The notes under the pieces were generated by a model that made no database searches, was not told the DNA's origin, and saw only the letters and a list, made by a program, of their open reading frames with translations. A stretch of 7,689 bases of DNA, taken from contig JAITMU010000102.1 of assembly GCA_031277195.1 (NCBI GenBank), positions 1 to 7,689 of the forward strand, given 5' to 3'. Below are positions 1-5,661 of the stretch, in pieces; the stretch's first letter is position 1; every line of letters begins with the position of its first letter. Both the position numbers and the translations under genes were made by a program. The DNA is from Gallionellaceae bacterium. Lineage in GTDB: Bacteria; Pseudomonadota; Gammaproteobacteria; Burkholderiales; Gallionellaceae.

Positions 1-439
1 AGACGCAGTGCGCTTCGTCGATGGCGAACAACGCGAGGCGATTTTCCTGATACAGCGTCTCCAGCAGATTGAGAAAACCCTCCGTCAGCAATCGCTCCGG
101 CGCGACGTAGAGTAATTTCAAATCGCCGCGCAGCGTGCGTCGCCACACGTCACGCGCGGCTTCCGCGTCCAACGTGGACTTGAGAAACGCCGCTGGCACG
201 CCAAGTTGCGCCAGCGCATCGACTTGATCCTGCATCAATGCGATCAAGGGCGAGACGACGATGCTGACGCCATCGCGCAGCAGTGCGGGAATTTGATAGC
301 ACAGCGACTTGCCGCCGCCGGTCGGCATCAACACCAGCGCATCGCCGCCTGCAGTGACGTGTTCAACGATGTCTTGCTGCGCGCCGCGGAAGGATTCGTA
401 GCCGAAGGTGTCGCGGAGGATTTGGTGGGGGGAAGTCAT
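1..439 (-). CDS. recQ: ATP-dependent DNA helicase RecQ (N-terminal part, cut by window edge)
   Basis: This is a superfamily 2 3'-5' DNA helicase that acts in recombination and in repair of stalled replication forks. Reading the minus strand from ATG at 439-437 gives 146 codons with no stop before the window edge. The start MTSPHQILRDTFGYESFRGA carries the RecQ motif 0 region (FGYESFRGAQQDIV, about residues 12-25). Walker A/motif I follows as MPTGGGKSLCYQIPA (residues 38-52), then motif Ia VVSPLIALMQDQVDAL (61-76), YVAPERL (111-117), and motif II DEAHC (141-145) right at the edge. The order and spacing match E. coli RecQ closely. Motifs III-VI, the RecQ-Ct zinc/winged-helix region and HRDC would lie outside the window, so integrity cannot be judged. 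No strong Shine-Dalgarno is visible upstream of 439. It is divergent from pgm with a 71-bp gap. Confidence 0.96.
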   Translation of the reverse strand, partial: MTSPHQILRDTFGYESFRGAQQDIVEHVTAGGDALVLMPTGGGKSLCYQIPALLRDGVSIVVSPLIALMQDQVDALAQLGVPAAFLKSTLDAEAARDVWRRTLRGDLKLLYVAPERLLTEGFLNLLETLYQENRLALFAIDEAHCV

Positions 440-467
440 GGTTGGGGGAAGTTATCACAGATGGGAA

Positions 468-476
468 TGCTATGAT
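468..476 (+). promoter_or_regulatory. Candidate extended -10 promoter for pgm
   Basis: The 71-bp gap between recQ and pgm contains TGC followed by TATGAT (TGnTATGAT, 468-476), an extended -10 element with five of six consensus bases in the hexamer. It lies 34 nt upstream of the pgm ATG at 511. No good -35 hexamer sits 16-18 nt further upstream, which is tolerated by extended -10 promoters. A transcript would start near 483, giving a leader of about 28 nt that includes AGGA (497-500) as ribosome binding site. This is prediction from sequence only. Confidence 0.4.
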
Positions 477-510
477 TGCCCCAGTCCCCATTTTTCAGGA
501 ACCCGCACCA

Positions 511-2142
511 ATGACTCCGCGCACCGTCTCCACCCGCCCCTACCCCGACCAAAAGCCCGGCACTTCCGGCTTGCGAAAAAAAGTGACAGTGTTCCGCCAG
601 CCGCATTACCTCGAAAATTTTGTGCAAAGCATTTTCGACAGCATCGCCGCGCCGCCGGGATCGACGCTGGCGCTGGGTGGCGATGGTCGTTATTACAACC
701 GCGAAGCGATTCAGGTCATCCTGAAAATGGCCGCTGCCAATGGTTTTGGCCGCGTGCTGGTCGGCTGCGGCGGGATTTTGTCCACACCGGCGGCGTCGCA
801 CGTCATCCGCAAATATCAGACTTTCGGCGGGCTTGTCCTGTCCGCCAGCCATAATCCCGGCGGGGCGGACGGCGATTTCGGCATCAAGTTCAACATCGCC
901 AACGGCAGCCCCGCGCCGGAAAACATCACCGAAGCGATCTTCGCGCGCAGCAAGGAAATCAGCGAATACCGCATCTGCGAAGCTGCCGATGTCGCGCTGG
1001 ACACGCTCGGCGCAACTTCGCTCGGCAACATGCAAATTGAAGTGATTGATCCGGTGACGGACTACGCCGACCTGATGGAATCGCTGTTTGACTTCGCCGC
1101 GATTCGCGCGCTGCTTGCGGGCGGATTCCGCCTGCGCTTCGATGCCATGCACGCAGTGACCGGCCCTTACGCCAGAGAAATTTTCATCAACCGCCTCGGC
1201 GCATCGGCGGAAAGCGTGATGAACGCCGTGCCGCTGGAGGATTTCGGCGGCGGACATCCCGACCCCAATCTGACTTACGCGCCCGATTTGGTCGCGGCGC
1301 TGTACGGCGAAGATGCGCCGGATTTCGGCGCAGCTTCCGACGGCGACGGCGACCGCAACATGATTCTCGGACAGCGTTTTTTCGTCACCCCCTCCGACAG
1401 CCTCGCCGTGCTTGCCGCCAACGCGACGCTTGCGCCGGGCTACACGCAGGGACTGGCGGGCATCGCGCGCTCGATGCCGACCAGCGCCGCCGCCGACCGC
1501 GTGGCTGCCGCGCTCGGCATTCCCAGTTTTGAAACGCCGACCGGCTGGAAATTTTTTGGCAACCTGATGGACGCAGGCCGCGTCACGATGTGCGGCGAAG
1601 AAAGTTTCGGCACCAGTTCCAGCCATGTGCGCGAAAAAGACGGCCTGTGGGCGGTGCTGTTCTGGCTCAACGTCCTCGCCGCGCGCAAGCAGCCGGTGGA
1701 AACCATCGTGCGCGAACATTGGGCGAAATTTGGGCGCAACTTCTACTCCCGCCACGATTACGAAAACCTGCCGGTCGAAGCGGCCAACGGCGTGATTTCG
1801 CACCTGCGCGAAAATTTCGCCGCGCTCGCCGGCGCGCAATTTGGCCAGTACACCGTGCAAGGTTGCGACGATTTCAGTTACACCGACCCGATAGACGGCA
1901 GCGTCAGTCACAATCAAGGCACGCGCATTTTGTTCACCGACGGCTCGCGCATCGTGTTTCGTCTGTCCGGCACCGGCACCGAAGGCGCGACGCTGCGCTT
2001 GTATCTGGAAGCGTTCGAGGCCGATGTTTCGCGCCACGCGCTCGACGCGCAGGACGCGCTGGCGGAATTGATTGCCATCGCGCACCGGATTTCGGAATTG
2101 CGGGAACGCACCGGACGGGAACAGCCGACGGTGATTACCTGA
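511..2142 (+). CDS. pgm: Phosphoglucomutase, alpha-D-glucose-1,6-bisphosphate type (543 aa)
   Basis: This cytoplasmic enzyme interconverts glucose-1-phosphate and glucose-6-phosphate, linking glycolysis to glycogen and UDP-glucose synthesis. The N-terminus holds the family signature RPYPDQKPGTSGLRKK (residues 9-24). The phosphoserine loop SASHNPGG is at 111-118, with the catalytic serine at 113. The metal-binding loop DGDGDRN is at 277-283, the sugar-binding loop GEESFG at 362-367, and the phosphate-binding loop RLSGTGTEG at 484-492. All four active-site loops are intact and in order. The length fits the 540-550 aa long-form Pgm family rather than the shorter PMM/PGM (AlgC) or GlmM groups. 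ATG 511 is chosen because it directly precedes the conserved N-terminus and has AGGA at 497-500. An in-frame upstream ATG at 442 would overlap the recQ/pgm promoter gap and add 23 unconserved residues. The gene ends 1 nt before the next CDS, so the two are probably cotranscribed. Confidence 0.96.
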   Translation: MTPRTVSTRPYPDQKPGTSGLRKKVTVFRQPHYLENFVQSIFDSIAAPPGSTLALGGDGRYYNREAIQVILKMAAANGFGRVLVGCGGILSTPAASHVIRKYQTFGGLVLSASHNPGGADGDFGIKFNIANGSPAPENITEAIFARSKEISEYRICEAADVALDTLGATSLGNMQIEVIDPVTDYADLMESLFDFAAIRALLAGGFRLRFDAMHAVTGPYAREIFINRLGASAESVMNAVPLEDFGGGHPDPNLTYAPDLVAALYGEDAPDFGAASDGDGDRNMILGQRFFVTPSDSLAVLAANATLAPGYTQGLAGIARSMPTSAAADRVAAALGIPSFETPTGWKFFGNLMDAGRVTMCGEESFGTSSSHVREKDGLWAVLFWLNVLAARKQPVETIVREHWAKFGRNFYSRHDYENLPVEAANGVISHLRENFAALAGAQFGQYTVQGCDDFSYTDPIDGSVSHNQGTRILFTDGSRIVFRLSGTGTEGATLRLYLEAFEADVSRHALDAQDALAELIAIAHRISELRERTGREQPTVIT

Positions 2143-2143
2143 G

Positions 2144-2623
2144 ATGTTCGTACCGCGCGGGGCAAGCCCCGCCCTATGCTTTGCGTTGCTGCTGTTCAGC
2201 GCAACGTCAGGCGCAGCCACCCTGCAAGGCCGGATCGTGCGCATCATCGACGGCGATTCGCTTGTGCTGCTCGACAATCAAAATACCCAGCATGAAATCC
2301 GCCTGGCGGAAATCGACGCGCCGGAACACAAACAGCCTTTCGGCAATCGCGCAAGACAATCGCTCGCTGATCTGGCGTTCAAACGCGAGGCGACGGCGGA
2401 GTGTCCGGTGAAAGACAAATACGGTCGGTCGGTTTGTCGGGTGACGGTAGGCGAAGTCGACGTGAATCTCACGCAGGTGCAGCGGGGAATGGCCTGGGCT
2501 TATTCGCAATACGTGACGGATTACCGTTTTTTTCAGGCGCAACGGGAAGCGCGAGCGGCGAAGCGGGGGTTGTGGAAAGAGGGGCAACAGGTTCCGCCGT
2601 GGGATTGGCGGCATAGGAAATAG
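2144..2623 (+). CDS. Exported thermonuclease-like (staphylococcal nuclease fold) protein, 159 aa
   Basis: This is a predicted secreted or periplasmic SNase-family (TNase/OB-fold) nuclease that would hydrolyse DNA or RNA phosphodiester bonds with Ca2+. The N-terminus has a hydrophobic stretch (about residues 10-20, ALCFALLLFSA) followed by small residues (SGAA, 22-25), compatible with a signal peptide cleaved near residue 25. The mature part starts LQGRIVRIIDGDSL (28-40). Residues matching the S. aureus nuclease catalytic set are visible: Arg53 in EIRLAEIDAPE, Asp58, Glu61, and Arg95 in DKYGRSVCRV. The GLW (142-144) and C-terminal PPWDWR (151-156) motifs are typical of the bacterial family. 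ATG 2144 follows the pgm stop (2140-2142) by one base, suggesting translational coupling; no good independent ribosome site is seen. Oddity: codons 5-10 lie in a GC-rich perfect hairpin (2157-2172), so the signal-peptide n-region may derive from a repeat, and a later non-ATG start is possible. The substrate and biological role are unknown. Confidence 0.88.
   Translation: MFVPRGASPALCFALLLFSATSGAATLQGRIVRIIDGDSLVLLDNQNTQHEIRLAEIDAPEHKQPFGNRARQSLADLAFKREATAECPVKDKYGRSVCRVTVGEVDVNLTQVQRGMAWAYSQYVTDYRFFQAQREARAAKRGLWKEGQQVPPWDWRHRK
2157..2172. repeat. Short GC-rich perfect hairpin at the 5' end of the nuclease gene
   Basis: GCGGGGC (2157-2163) and GCCCCGC (2166-2172) form a perfect 7-bp inverted repeat around AA, or a 6-bp stem with loop CAAG. 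The extended context GGGGCAAGCCCCGCCC resembles short palindromic repeats scattered through many proteobacterial genomes. It lies 15-30 nt after the pgm stop and inside the start of the nuclease CDS. There is no T-run, so a Rho-independent terminator for pgm is unlikely. It could hinder ribosome entry on the nuclease start or be neutral. Confidence 0.5.
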
Positions 2624-2656
2624 GCTCCGTCACTCCCCTCCTCTGCATCCCGTCCT

Positions 2657-2785
2657 CCGTCATTCCAGCGAAAGCTGGAATCCAGCAAAAACATACACTC
2701 CGCGTAGCGGACAAAACCATGTTGTCCGGCTACGCCGGAATATTTTGATAAATGCGCTGGATTCCAGCTTTCGCTGGAATGACGG
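2657..2785. repeat. 129-bp palindromic MITE/REPIN-like repeat, copy 1
   Basis: A 30-bp sequence beginning CCGTCATTCCAGC (2657-2686) recurs as its exact reverse complement at 2756-2785. Each terminal repeat is itself a hairpin: arms ATTCCAGC and GCTGGAAT close on a GAAA tetraloop (TTTC at the right end). Between them a 41-bp core (2700-2740) forms an imperfect stem, with CCGCGTAGCGGAC pairing with GTCCGGCTACGCCGG. AT-rich spacers flank the core. It encodes nothing and no clear target-site duplication is visible. It fills most of the 198-bp gap between the convergent nuclease and xseA genes, where it could act as a bidirectional transcription stop. A second copy lies at 5478-5603 in the same orientation. 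The TIR-like ends suggest a MITE, and the paired hairpins suggest a REPIN; I cannot decide which without a genome-wide search. Confidence 0.88.
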
Positions 2786-2821
2786 GAGTAATAGAGTGCG
2801 GCGGGAATGACGAAGGGAAGC

Positions 2822-4096
2822 CTACGAAACAGACTTCACCTCCACCCCCGCCTCCCCGCGCGCAAATCTCACCGCCAGCCGCTCGCCCGTTTTCAGCGTC
2901 GCGCTATCCGTGACAATCGCGCCCTGCTCATCCCTCACCAGACTGTAACCGCGCGCCAATACCTGTTCGGGATCAAGATGCGCCAAGTGCTGCCGCATTC
3001 CGCTCAAGCGCAGATCGCGGCTTTCCAGTGTGCGCTGCATGGCGCTTTGCAAACGGCGACGCCATTCTGATTGGCGGGCGGACAACACCGCGAAATCGGG
3101 ACGCGATCGGCGTAACCGTTGCTGCAACGCCGCAAGCTGCTGCGCCTGCTGCTGCATTTTTTGTGCGGGATGCACGAGGCGGCGCTGCAAGAAATCAAGC
3201 TGTTGCATGGCCTGCTCGAAGCGGCGCTGGCTGGCACGTTGCAGACGCCGTTCCAGATGCTCGAGGCGCAACGACAATTCGGCGCGATCCGGCACGGCGA
3301 GTTGCGCGGCGGCGGTCGGCGTGGCGGCGCGCGCATCGGCGGCGAAGTCGGCAATGGTGAAGTCGGTTTCGTGACCGACGCCGCTGATGACGGGAATCGC
3401 GCTGGCGGCGATTGCGCGCGCGACAATTTCCTCGTTGAACGCCCACAAATCTTCGATGCTGCCACCGCCCCGACACACGATCAGCACGTCGCATTCGACG
3501 CGCGCGTTCGCGGTTTCGATGGCTTGCGCGATTTTCTGCGCCGCGCCGTCGCCTTGCACTGGCACCGGATACACCACCACCGGCACGCTCGGCATCCGCT
3601 TGCGCAAGGTGGTCAGCACGTCGCGCAGCGCGGCGGCTTGCAAGGAGGTGACGACGCCGATCTGGCGCGGCATGAACGGCAAAGCCCGTTTCTTCGCCGC
3701 GGCAAACAATCCTTCGCTTTCCAACTTCTGCTTGAGCCGTTCAAATGCTTCGTACAACGCCCCCAACCCTGCCGGACGCGCGTACTCGACTGCAAGTTGA
3801 AAATCGCCGCGCGCTTCGTACAGTGTCACCGACGCCCGCACTTCAATCTGCATTCCGTTCTTCGGCTGCCAGTCGAGAGACAGGTTTTTTTGACGGAACA
3901 TGACGCAGCGCACCTGCGCTTGTTCATCTTTCAAGGAAAAATACCAATGCCCCGAAGCGGCGCGGACAAAGTTGGAAATTTCCCCGCCCACCCATAGCGG
4001 CGGCAGCGCGTTTTCCAGCAAATCCCGCGCTGTTTGGTTCAATTCGCGCACGCTCAACACGCGGCTTTTTTCAGGTTCATTCGAGAAAAAATTCAT
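2822..4096 (-). CDS. xseA: Exodeoxyribonuclease VII large subunit (424 aa)
   Basis: This is the catalytic large subunit of exonuclease VII, which degrades single-stranded DNA from both ends in complex with several XseB subunits. An N-terminal OB-fold runs over about residues 10-105 (VLSVRELNQTARDLLE, then WVGGEISNF and GHWYFSLKDEQAQVRCVMFR). The nuclease domain follows, with IGVVTSLQAAALRDVL (146-161), CRGGGSIEDLWAFNEE (208-223) and GVGHETDFTIADFAADARAATPT (239-261). A long Arg/Gln-rich coiled coil (about 272-370) precedes the C-terminal LARGYSLV segment (380-387). At 424 aa it is slightly shorter than E. coli XseA (456) but all domains are present. ATG at 4096-4094 starts just ahead of the conserved OB-fold. 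xseB is not in the window. The gene converges on the nuclease gene across a palindromic repeat and diverges from exbB. Confidence 0.97.
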   Translation of the reverse strand: MNFFSNEPEKSRVLSVRELNQTARDLLENALPPLWVGGEISNFVRAASGHWYFSLKDEQAQVRCVMFRQKNLSLDWQPKNGMQIEVRASVTLYEARGDFQLAVEYARPAGLGALYEAFERLKQKLESEGLFAAAKKRALPFMPRQIGVVTSLQAAALRDVLTTLRKRMPSVPVVVYPVPVQGDGAAQKIAQAIETANARVECDVLIVCRGGGSIEDLWAFNEEIVARAIAASAIPVISGVGHETDFTIADFAADARAATPTAAAQLAVPDRAELSLRLEHLERRLQRASQRRFEQAMQQLDFLQRRLVHPAQKMQQQAQQLAALQQRLRRSRPDFAVLSARQSEWRRRLQSAMQRTLESRDLRLSGMRQHLAHLDPEQVLARGYSLVRDEQGAIVTDSATLKTGERLAVRFARGEAGVEVKSVS

Positions 4097-4110
4097 GTTG
4101 ACAAGCCAAG

Positions 4111-4139
4111 ATAATTCACAACCCTAATAAAACTGTCAC
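4111..4139 (-). promoter_or_regulatory. Candidate sigma70 promoter for xseA
   Basis: On the minus strand GTGACA (4139-4134, five of six -35 consensus bases) is followed after exactly 17 nt by AATTAT (4116-4111, four of six -10 bases). Transcription would begin near 4104, only about 8 nt before the xseA ATG at 4096, leaving almost no leader. That fits the lack of a visible Shine-Dalgarno but makes the call uncertain. A second, upstream promoter cannot be excluded. Confidence 0.3.
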
Positions 4140-4151
4140 TTTCAGGCGAAG

Positions 4152-4285
4152 TGGGCAATTCACCTTACGACAACTTACGATATCCTGTTGTTTTTGCTTT
4201 ATTTTTTATTTGCTCAAAAAATGGGCAATTTGGTAAAAAGATTGCCGGATAAGGGTTTGAATGTTGCAATCAAGTGAATTCCCAC
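4152..4285. repeat. Three copies of a TGGGCAATT-like motif
   Basis: GTGGGCAATTCAC (4151-4163) and ATGGGCAATTTG (4221-4232) are direct copies 70 bp apart. GTGAATTCCCAC (4274-4285) is the inverted form, differing from the reverse complement of the first copy by loss of one base. A motif of this length appearing three times in about 135 bp of non-coding DNA could be an operator for an unknown regulator. The regulator cannot be named from sequence. Confidence 0.45.
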
Positions 4286-4289
4286 AAAG

Positions 4290-4312
4290 TTATCCACAGA
4301 TTCTGTGCACAA
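4290..4312. promoter_or_regulatory. DnaA box with degenerate inverted partner
   Basis: TTATCCACA at 4290-4298 is an exact match to the E. coli consensus DnaA box. After a 5-nt spacer, 4304-4312 reads TTGTGCACA on the minus strand, matching the box at seven of nine positions. The centre CACAGATTCTGTG (4295-4307) is a perfect 6-bp inverted repeat around one T. Established knowledge: DnaA-ATP binds such boxes both at replication origins and at regulated promoters. Here the box lies 150 bp before exbB. A replication origin is unlikely because only one strong box is seen and no dnaA, dnaN, parAB or mnmG neighbour is present. A DnaA-responsive regulatory or titration site is the better reading. Confidence 0.55.
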
Positions 4313-4436
4313 CTGAAAAAGCGCTTGCGGGATGCCGGTTTGGCGATTTCCGCCTCGCCTGAACCTTGCTCAAACAGATGCGACACGATAGAGTTGCACC
4401 TTCCTTGCAGTCCTGACAAACCGTCTCAAGCATATC

Positions 4437-4440
4437 GGAG
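4437..4440 (+). promoter_or_regulatory. Ribosome binding site fixing the exbB GTG start
   Basis: GGAG lies 7 nt upstream of GTG 4448. This supports the short form of ExbB beginning LAIVEAAGWP over an upstream in-frame GTG at 4274, which would add 58 residues translated through the DnaA-box region. Confidence 0.75.
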
Positions 4441-4447
4441 AAATCGC

Positions 4448-5056
4448 GTGTTAGCCATCGTTGAAGCCGCCGGTTGGCCTATTTGGTTGTTGATTGTCGC
4501 CTCCATCGTCGCCGTTGCGGTGATTGTGGAGCGGCTGATTTTCCTGCGCGCCAGCAACGTCACGCCCGCAGGCCTGTTTGATGAAACCGTCAACGAGTTG
4601 CGTCAGCGCGGCTTGAGCGACGCGCTGCTCACGAATCTGGCTCAAGGCTCGCCGCTGGGGCGCGTGTTCGCCGCCGGATTGAAGCAAACCAAAAGCTCTC
4701 CCGAAATAATGAAGGAATCCATCGAGGAAGCCGGACGCACCGTCGCCTACGAACTGGAACGCTTTCTCACCACGCTGGGCACCATCGCCTCGATCAGTCC
4801 CCTGCTCGGTTTGTTCGGCACCGTCATCGGCATGATCGAAATTTTCGGCGCGCCCAGCGCCGCCGGAGACGCCCCGACCATCCTCGCGCACGGCATCTCG
4901 GTTGCGCTCTACAACACCGCGTTTGGCCTGATCGTCGCCGTGCCTAGCATGATTTTCTACCGTCATTTCCGCGCCAAGGTGGACGGCTTCGTGATCGACA
5001 TGGAACAGCAATCCGTCAAACTGGCTGAAATCGTGCACGGAGCGCGCAAGGCATGA
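4448..5056 (+). CDS. exbB: ExbB/TolQ/MotA-family proton channel subunit (202 aa)
   Basis: This inner-membrane protein forms, with ExbD, a motor that uses the proton gradient; ExbBD normally energises TonB-dependent outer-membrane transport. Three membrane segments are visible: about residues 11-33 (PIWLLIVASIVAVAVIVERL), 107-133 (LTTLGTIASISPLLGLFGTVIGMIEIF) and 148-171 (HGISVALYNTAFGLIVAVPSMIFY). A cytoplasmic loop of roughly 75 residues separates the first two. The LLGLFGTVIGMIEIF and ISVALYNTAFGLIVAVPSMIFY stretches are the conserved MotA/TolQ/ExbB signature. The GTG start has GGAG 7 nt upstream, and the resulting length is usual for this family. The stop overlaps exbD by 4 nt (ATGA), so translation is coupled. 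No tonB or tolABpal lies in the window, so ExbB versus TolQ rests on family resemblance and context. The placement before lpxK is a known arrangement in Betaproteobacteria. Confidence 0.92.
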   Translation: MLAIVEAAGWPIWLLIVASIVAVAVIVERLIFLRASNVTPAGLFDETVNELRQRGLSDALLTNLAQGSPLGRVFAAGLKQTKSSPEIMKESIEEAGRTVAYELERFLTTLGTIASISPLLGLFGTVIGMIEIFGAPSAAGDAPTILAHGISVALYNTAFGLIVAVPSMIFYRHFRAKVDGFVIDMEQQSVKLAEIVHGARKA

Positions 5057-5466
5057 ACTTCCGCCGTGGTCGCGCCCGCGAGGAACCGGAAATCAATCTG
5101 ATTCCGATGATCGACGTGCTGCTGGTGATCCTGATTTTCATGATGGTCACCACCACCTACACCAAATTCTCCGAGCTGCACATCAATCTGCCCAAAGCCA
5201 ACGGCGAGCAATCCGCGCAAAAACCCGATCAGATCACGGTCTCGGTGGATGCCAATGGTCAGTATGCGATCAACGGCGTGACGGCAGACTACACCAACGT
5301 GTTTGCCTTTGCCGAATTGCTCCGCAGCGTGGTCGGTGATCGTCAAAATCCCGTCATCATCATCAGCGCGGATAAAAAAACGGCGCATCAGGATGTGATC
5401 AACGTCATGGAAGCGGCGCGCATTGACGGGTATGAACGGATTACGTTTACGACGAGCAGGAATTGA
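5053..5466 (+). CDS. exbD: ExbD/TolR-family biopolymer transport protein (137 aa)
   Basis: This is the partner of ExbB: a single-pass inner-membrane protein with a periplasmic domain. The N-terminus (NFRRGRAREEPEINLIPMID) is the cytoplasmic leader, followed by one membrane helix at about residues 16-35. Asp21 in NLIPMIDVLLVILIFMM matches the essential proton-carrying aspartate of ExbD/TolR. Residues 40-137 form the periplasmic part (DQITVSVDANGQYAINGV, then PVIIISADKKTAHQDVINVME). The length is usual for the family. ATG 5053 overlaps the exbB stop as ATGA. Downstream lies a palindromic repeat (5478-5603) and then lpxK, giving a 196-bp gap that breaks the otherwise tight operon. Confidence 0.93.
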   Translation: MNFRRGRAREEPEINLIPMIDVLLVILIFMMVTTTYTKFSELHINLPKANGEQSAQKPDQITVSVDANGQYAINGVTADYTNVFAFAELLRSVVGDRQNPVIIISADKKTAHQDVINVMEAARIDGYERITFTTSRN

Positions 5467-5477
5467 CCCGCGCGCTA

Positions 5478-5603
5478 CCGTCATTCCAGCGAAGGCTGGA
5501 ATCCAGTTGAAAATAAATAACCCGCGCAGCGGACAAAACCTCATCGTCCGGCTACGCCGGAATTGTCTGACGAGCTGGATTCCAGCTTGCGCTGGAATGA
5601 CGG
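5478..5603. repeat. 126-bp palindromic MITE/REPIN-like repeat, copy 2
   Basis: This is the same element as at 2657-2785, in the same orientation. The ends 5478-5506 and 5575-5603 are 29-bp inverted repeats differing from each other at two positions. Both differences are in the 4-nt loop of the terminal hairpins (GAAG on the left; TTGC on the right, which is GCAA on the other strand), while the arms ATTCCAGC and GCTGGAAT are intact. The 41-bp core (5522-5562) matches copy 1 except for one T-to-C change in a stem and a different 5-nt loop (TCATC instead of ATGTT). The AT-rich spacers have diverged freely. The element sits between exbD and lpxK inside the operon, where its RNA would form strong hairpins; it might attenuate transcription or stabilise upstream mRNA. 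Confidence 0.88.
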
Positions 5604-5661
5604 GGGATTGCTGGTTGCATGTGTAATTCCTCCTTCATAAAGAGACCACCCCAAACAACCC

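Larger units (their letters stand above)
4097..4447. other. 351-bp non-coding divergent region between xseA and exbB
   Basis: No convincing gene lies here. It is distinctly AT-richer than its surroundings, above all at 4185-4250 with runs of T and A. It contains TGGGCAATT at 4152-4160 and 4222-4230, a related inverted copy GTGAATTCCCAC at 4274-4285, CTTACGA twice at 4164-4170 and 4174-4180 (10 bp apart), a TTGACA hexamer at 4098-4103 without a well-placed -10, and a DnaA box pair at 4290-4312. The part from 4320 to 4436 is GC-richer and shows only a weak GGCGA/TCGCC hairpin (4342-4359). It must hold the promoters of both flanking transcription units. No exbB promoter could be placed firmly; TTGCAA at 4264-4269 is one possible -35. 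Confidence 0.7.

Noticed and set aside
442..510. 23-residue N-terminal extension of Pgm from ATG 442
   Set aside because: It would run through the short recQ-pgm promoter gap and adds residues unlike the family; ATG 511 directly precedes the conserved start and has AGGA upstream.
436..2277. 613-codon open frame on the minus strand, antisense to pgm
   Set aside because: It lies wholly across a gene with intact phosphoglucomutase motifs; its translation is low-complexity (rich in Arg, Ala, Gly, His) with no recognisable domain. It is a codon-bias shadow.
2700..2740. Integron attC-like site in the core of the palindromic repeat
   Set aside because: The imperfect stem is superficially similar, but the conserved attC end boxes (RYYYAAC and GTTRRRY) are not properly placed and no integrase or cassette is present.
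3119..3997. 292-codon open frame on the plus strand, antisense to xseA
   Set aside because: It is the complement of conserved XseA codons; composition is biased and no domain is visible.
4274..4447. 58-residue N-terminal extension of ExbB from GTG 4274
   Set aside because: The extension is charged, lacks homology to ExbB leaders as I know them, and reads through the DnaA box; GTG 4448 has GGAG at the right distance and gives the usual protein length.
4097..4447. Chromosomal or plasmid replication origin
   Set aside because: Only one perfect DnaA box plus one degenerate box is present, and no origin-linked genes are nearby. The short phased repeat is just two copies.
5423..5626. Small plus-strand frame containing VIPAKAGIQ and similar
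   Set aside because: This peptide is the translation of the palindromic repeat's terminal sequence, a frequent source of false small ORFs. The same applies to WIPAFAGMT-type peptides on the minus strand at 2469-2720 and 4963-5544.
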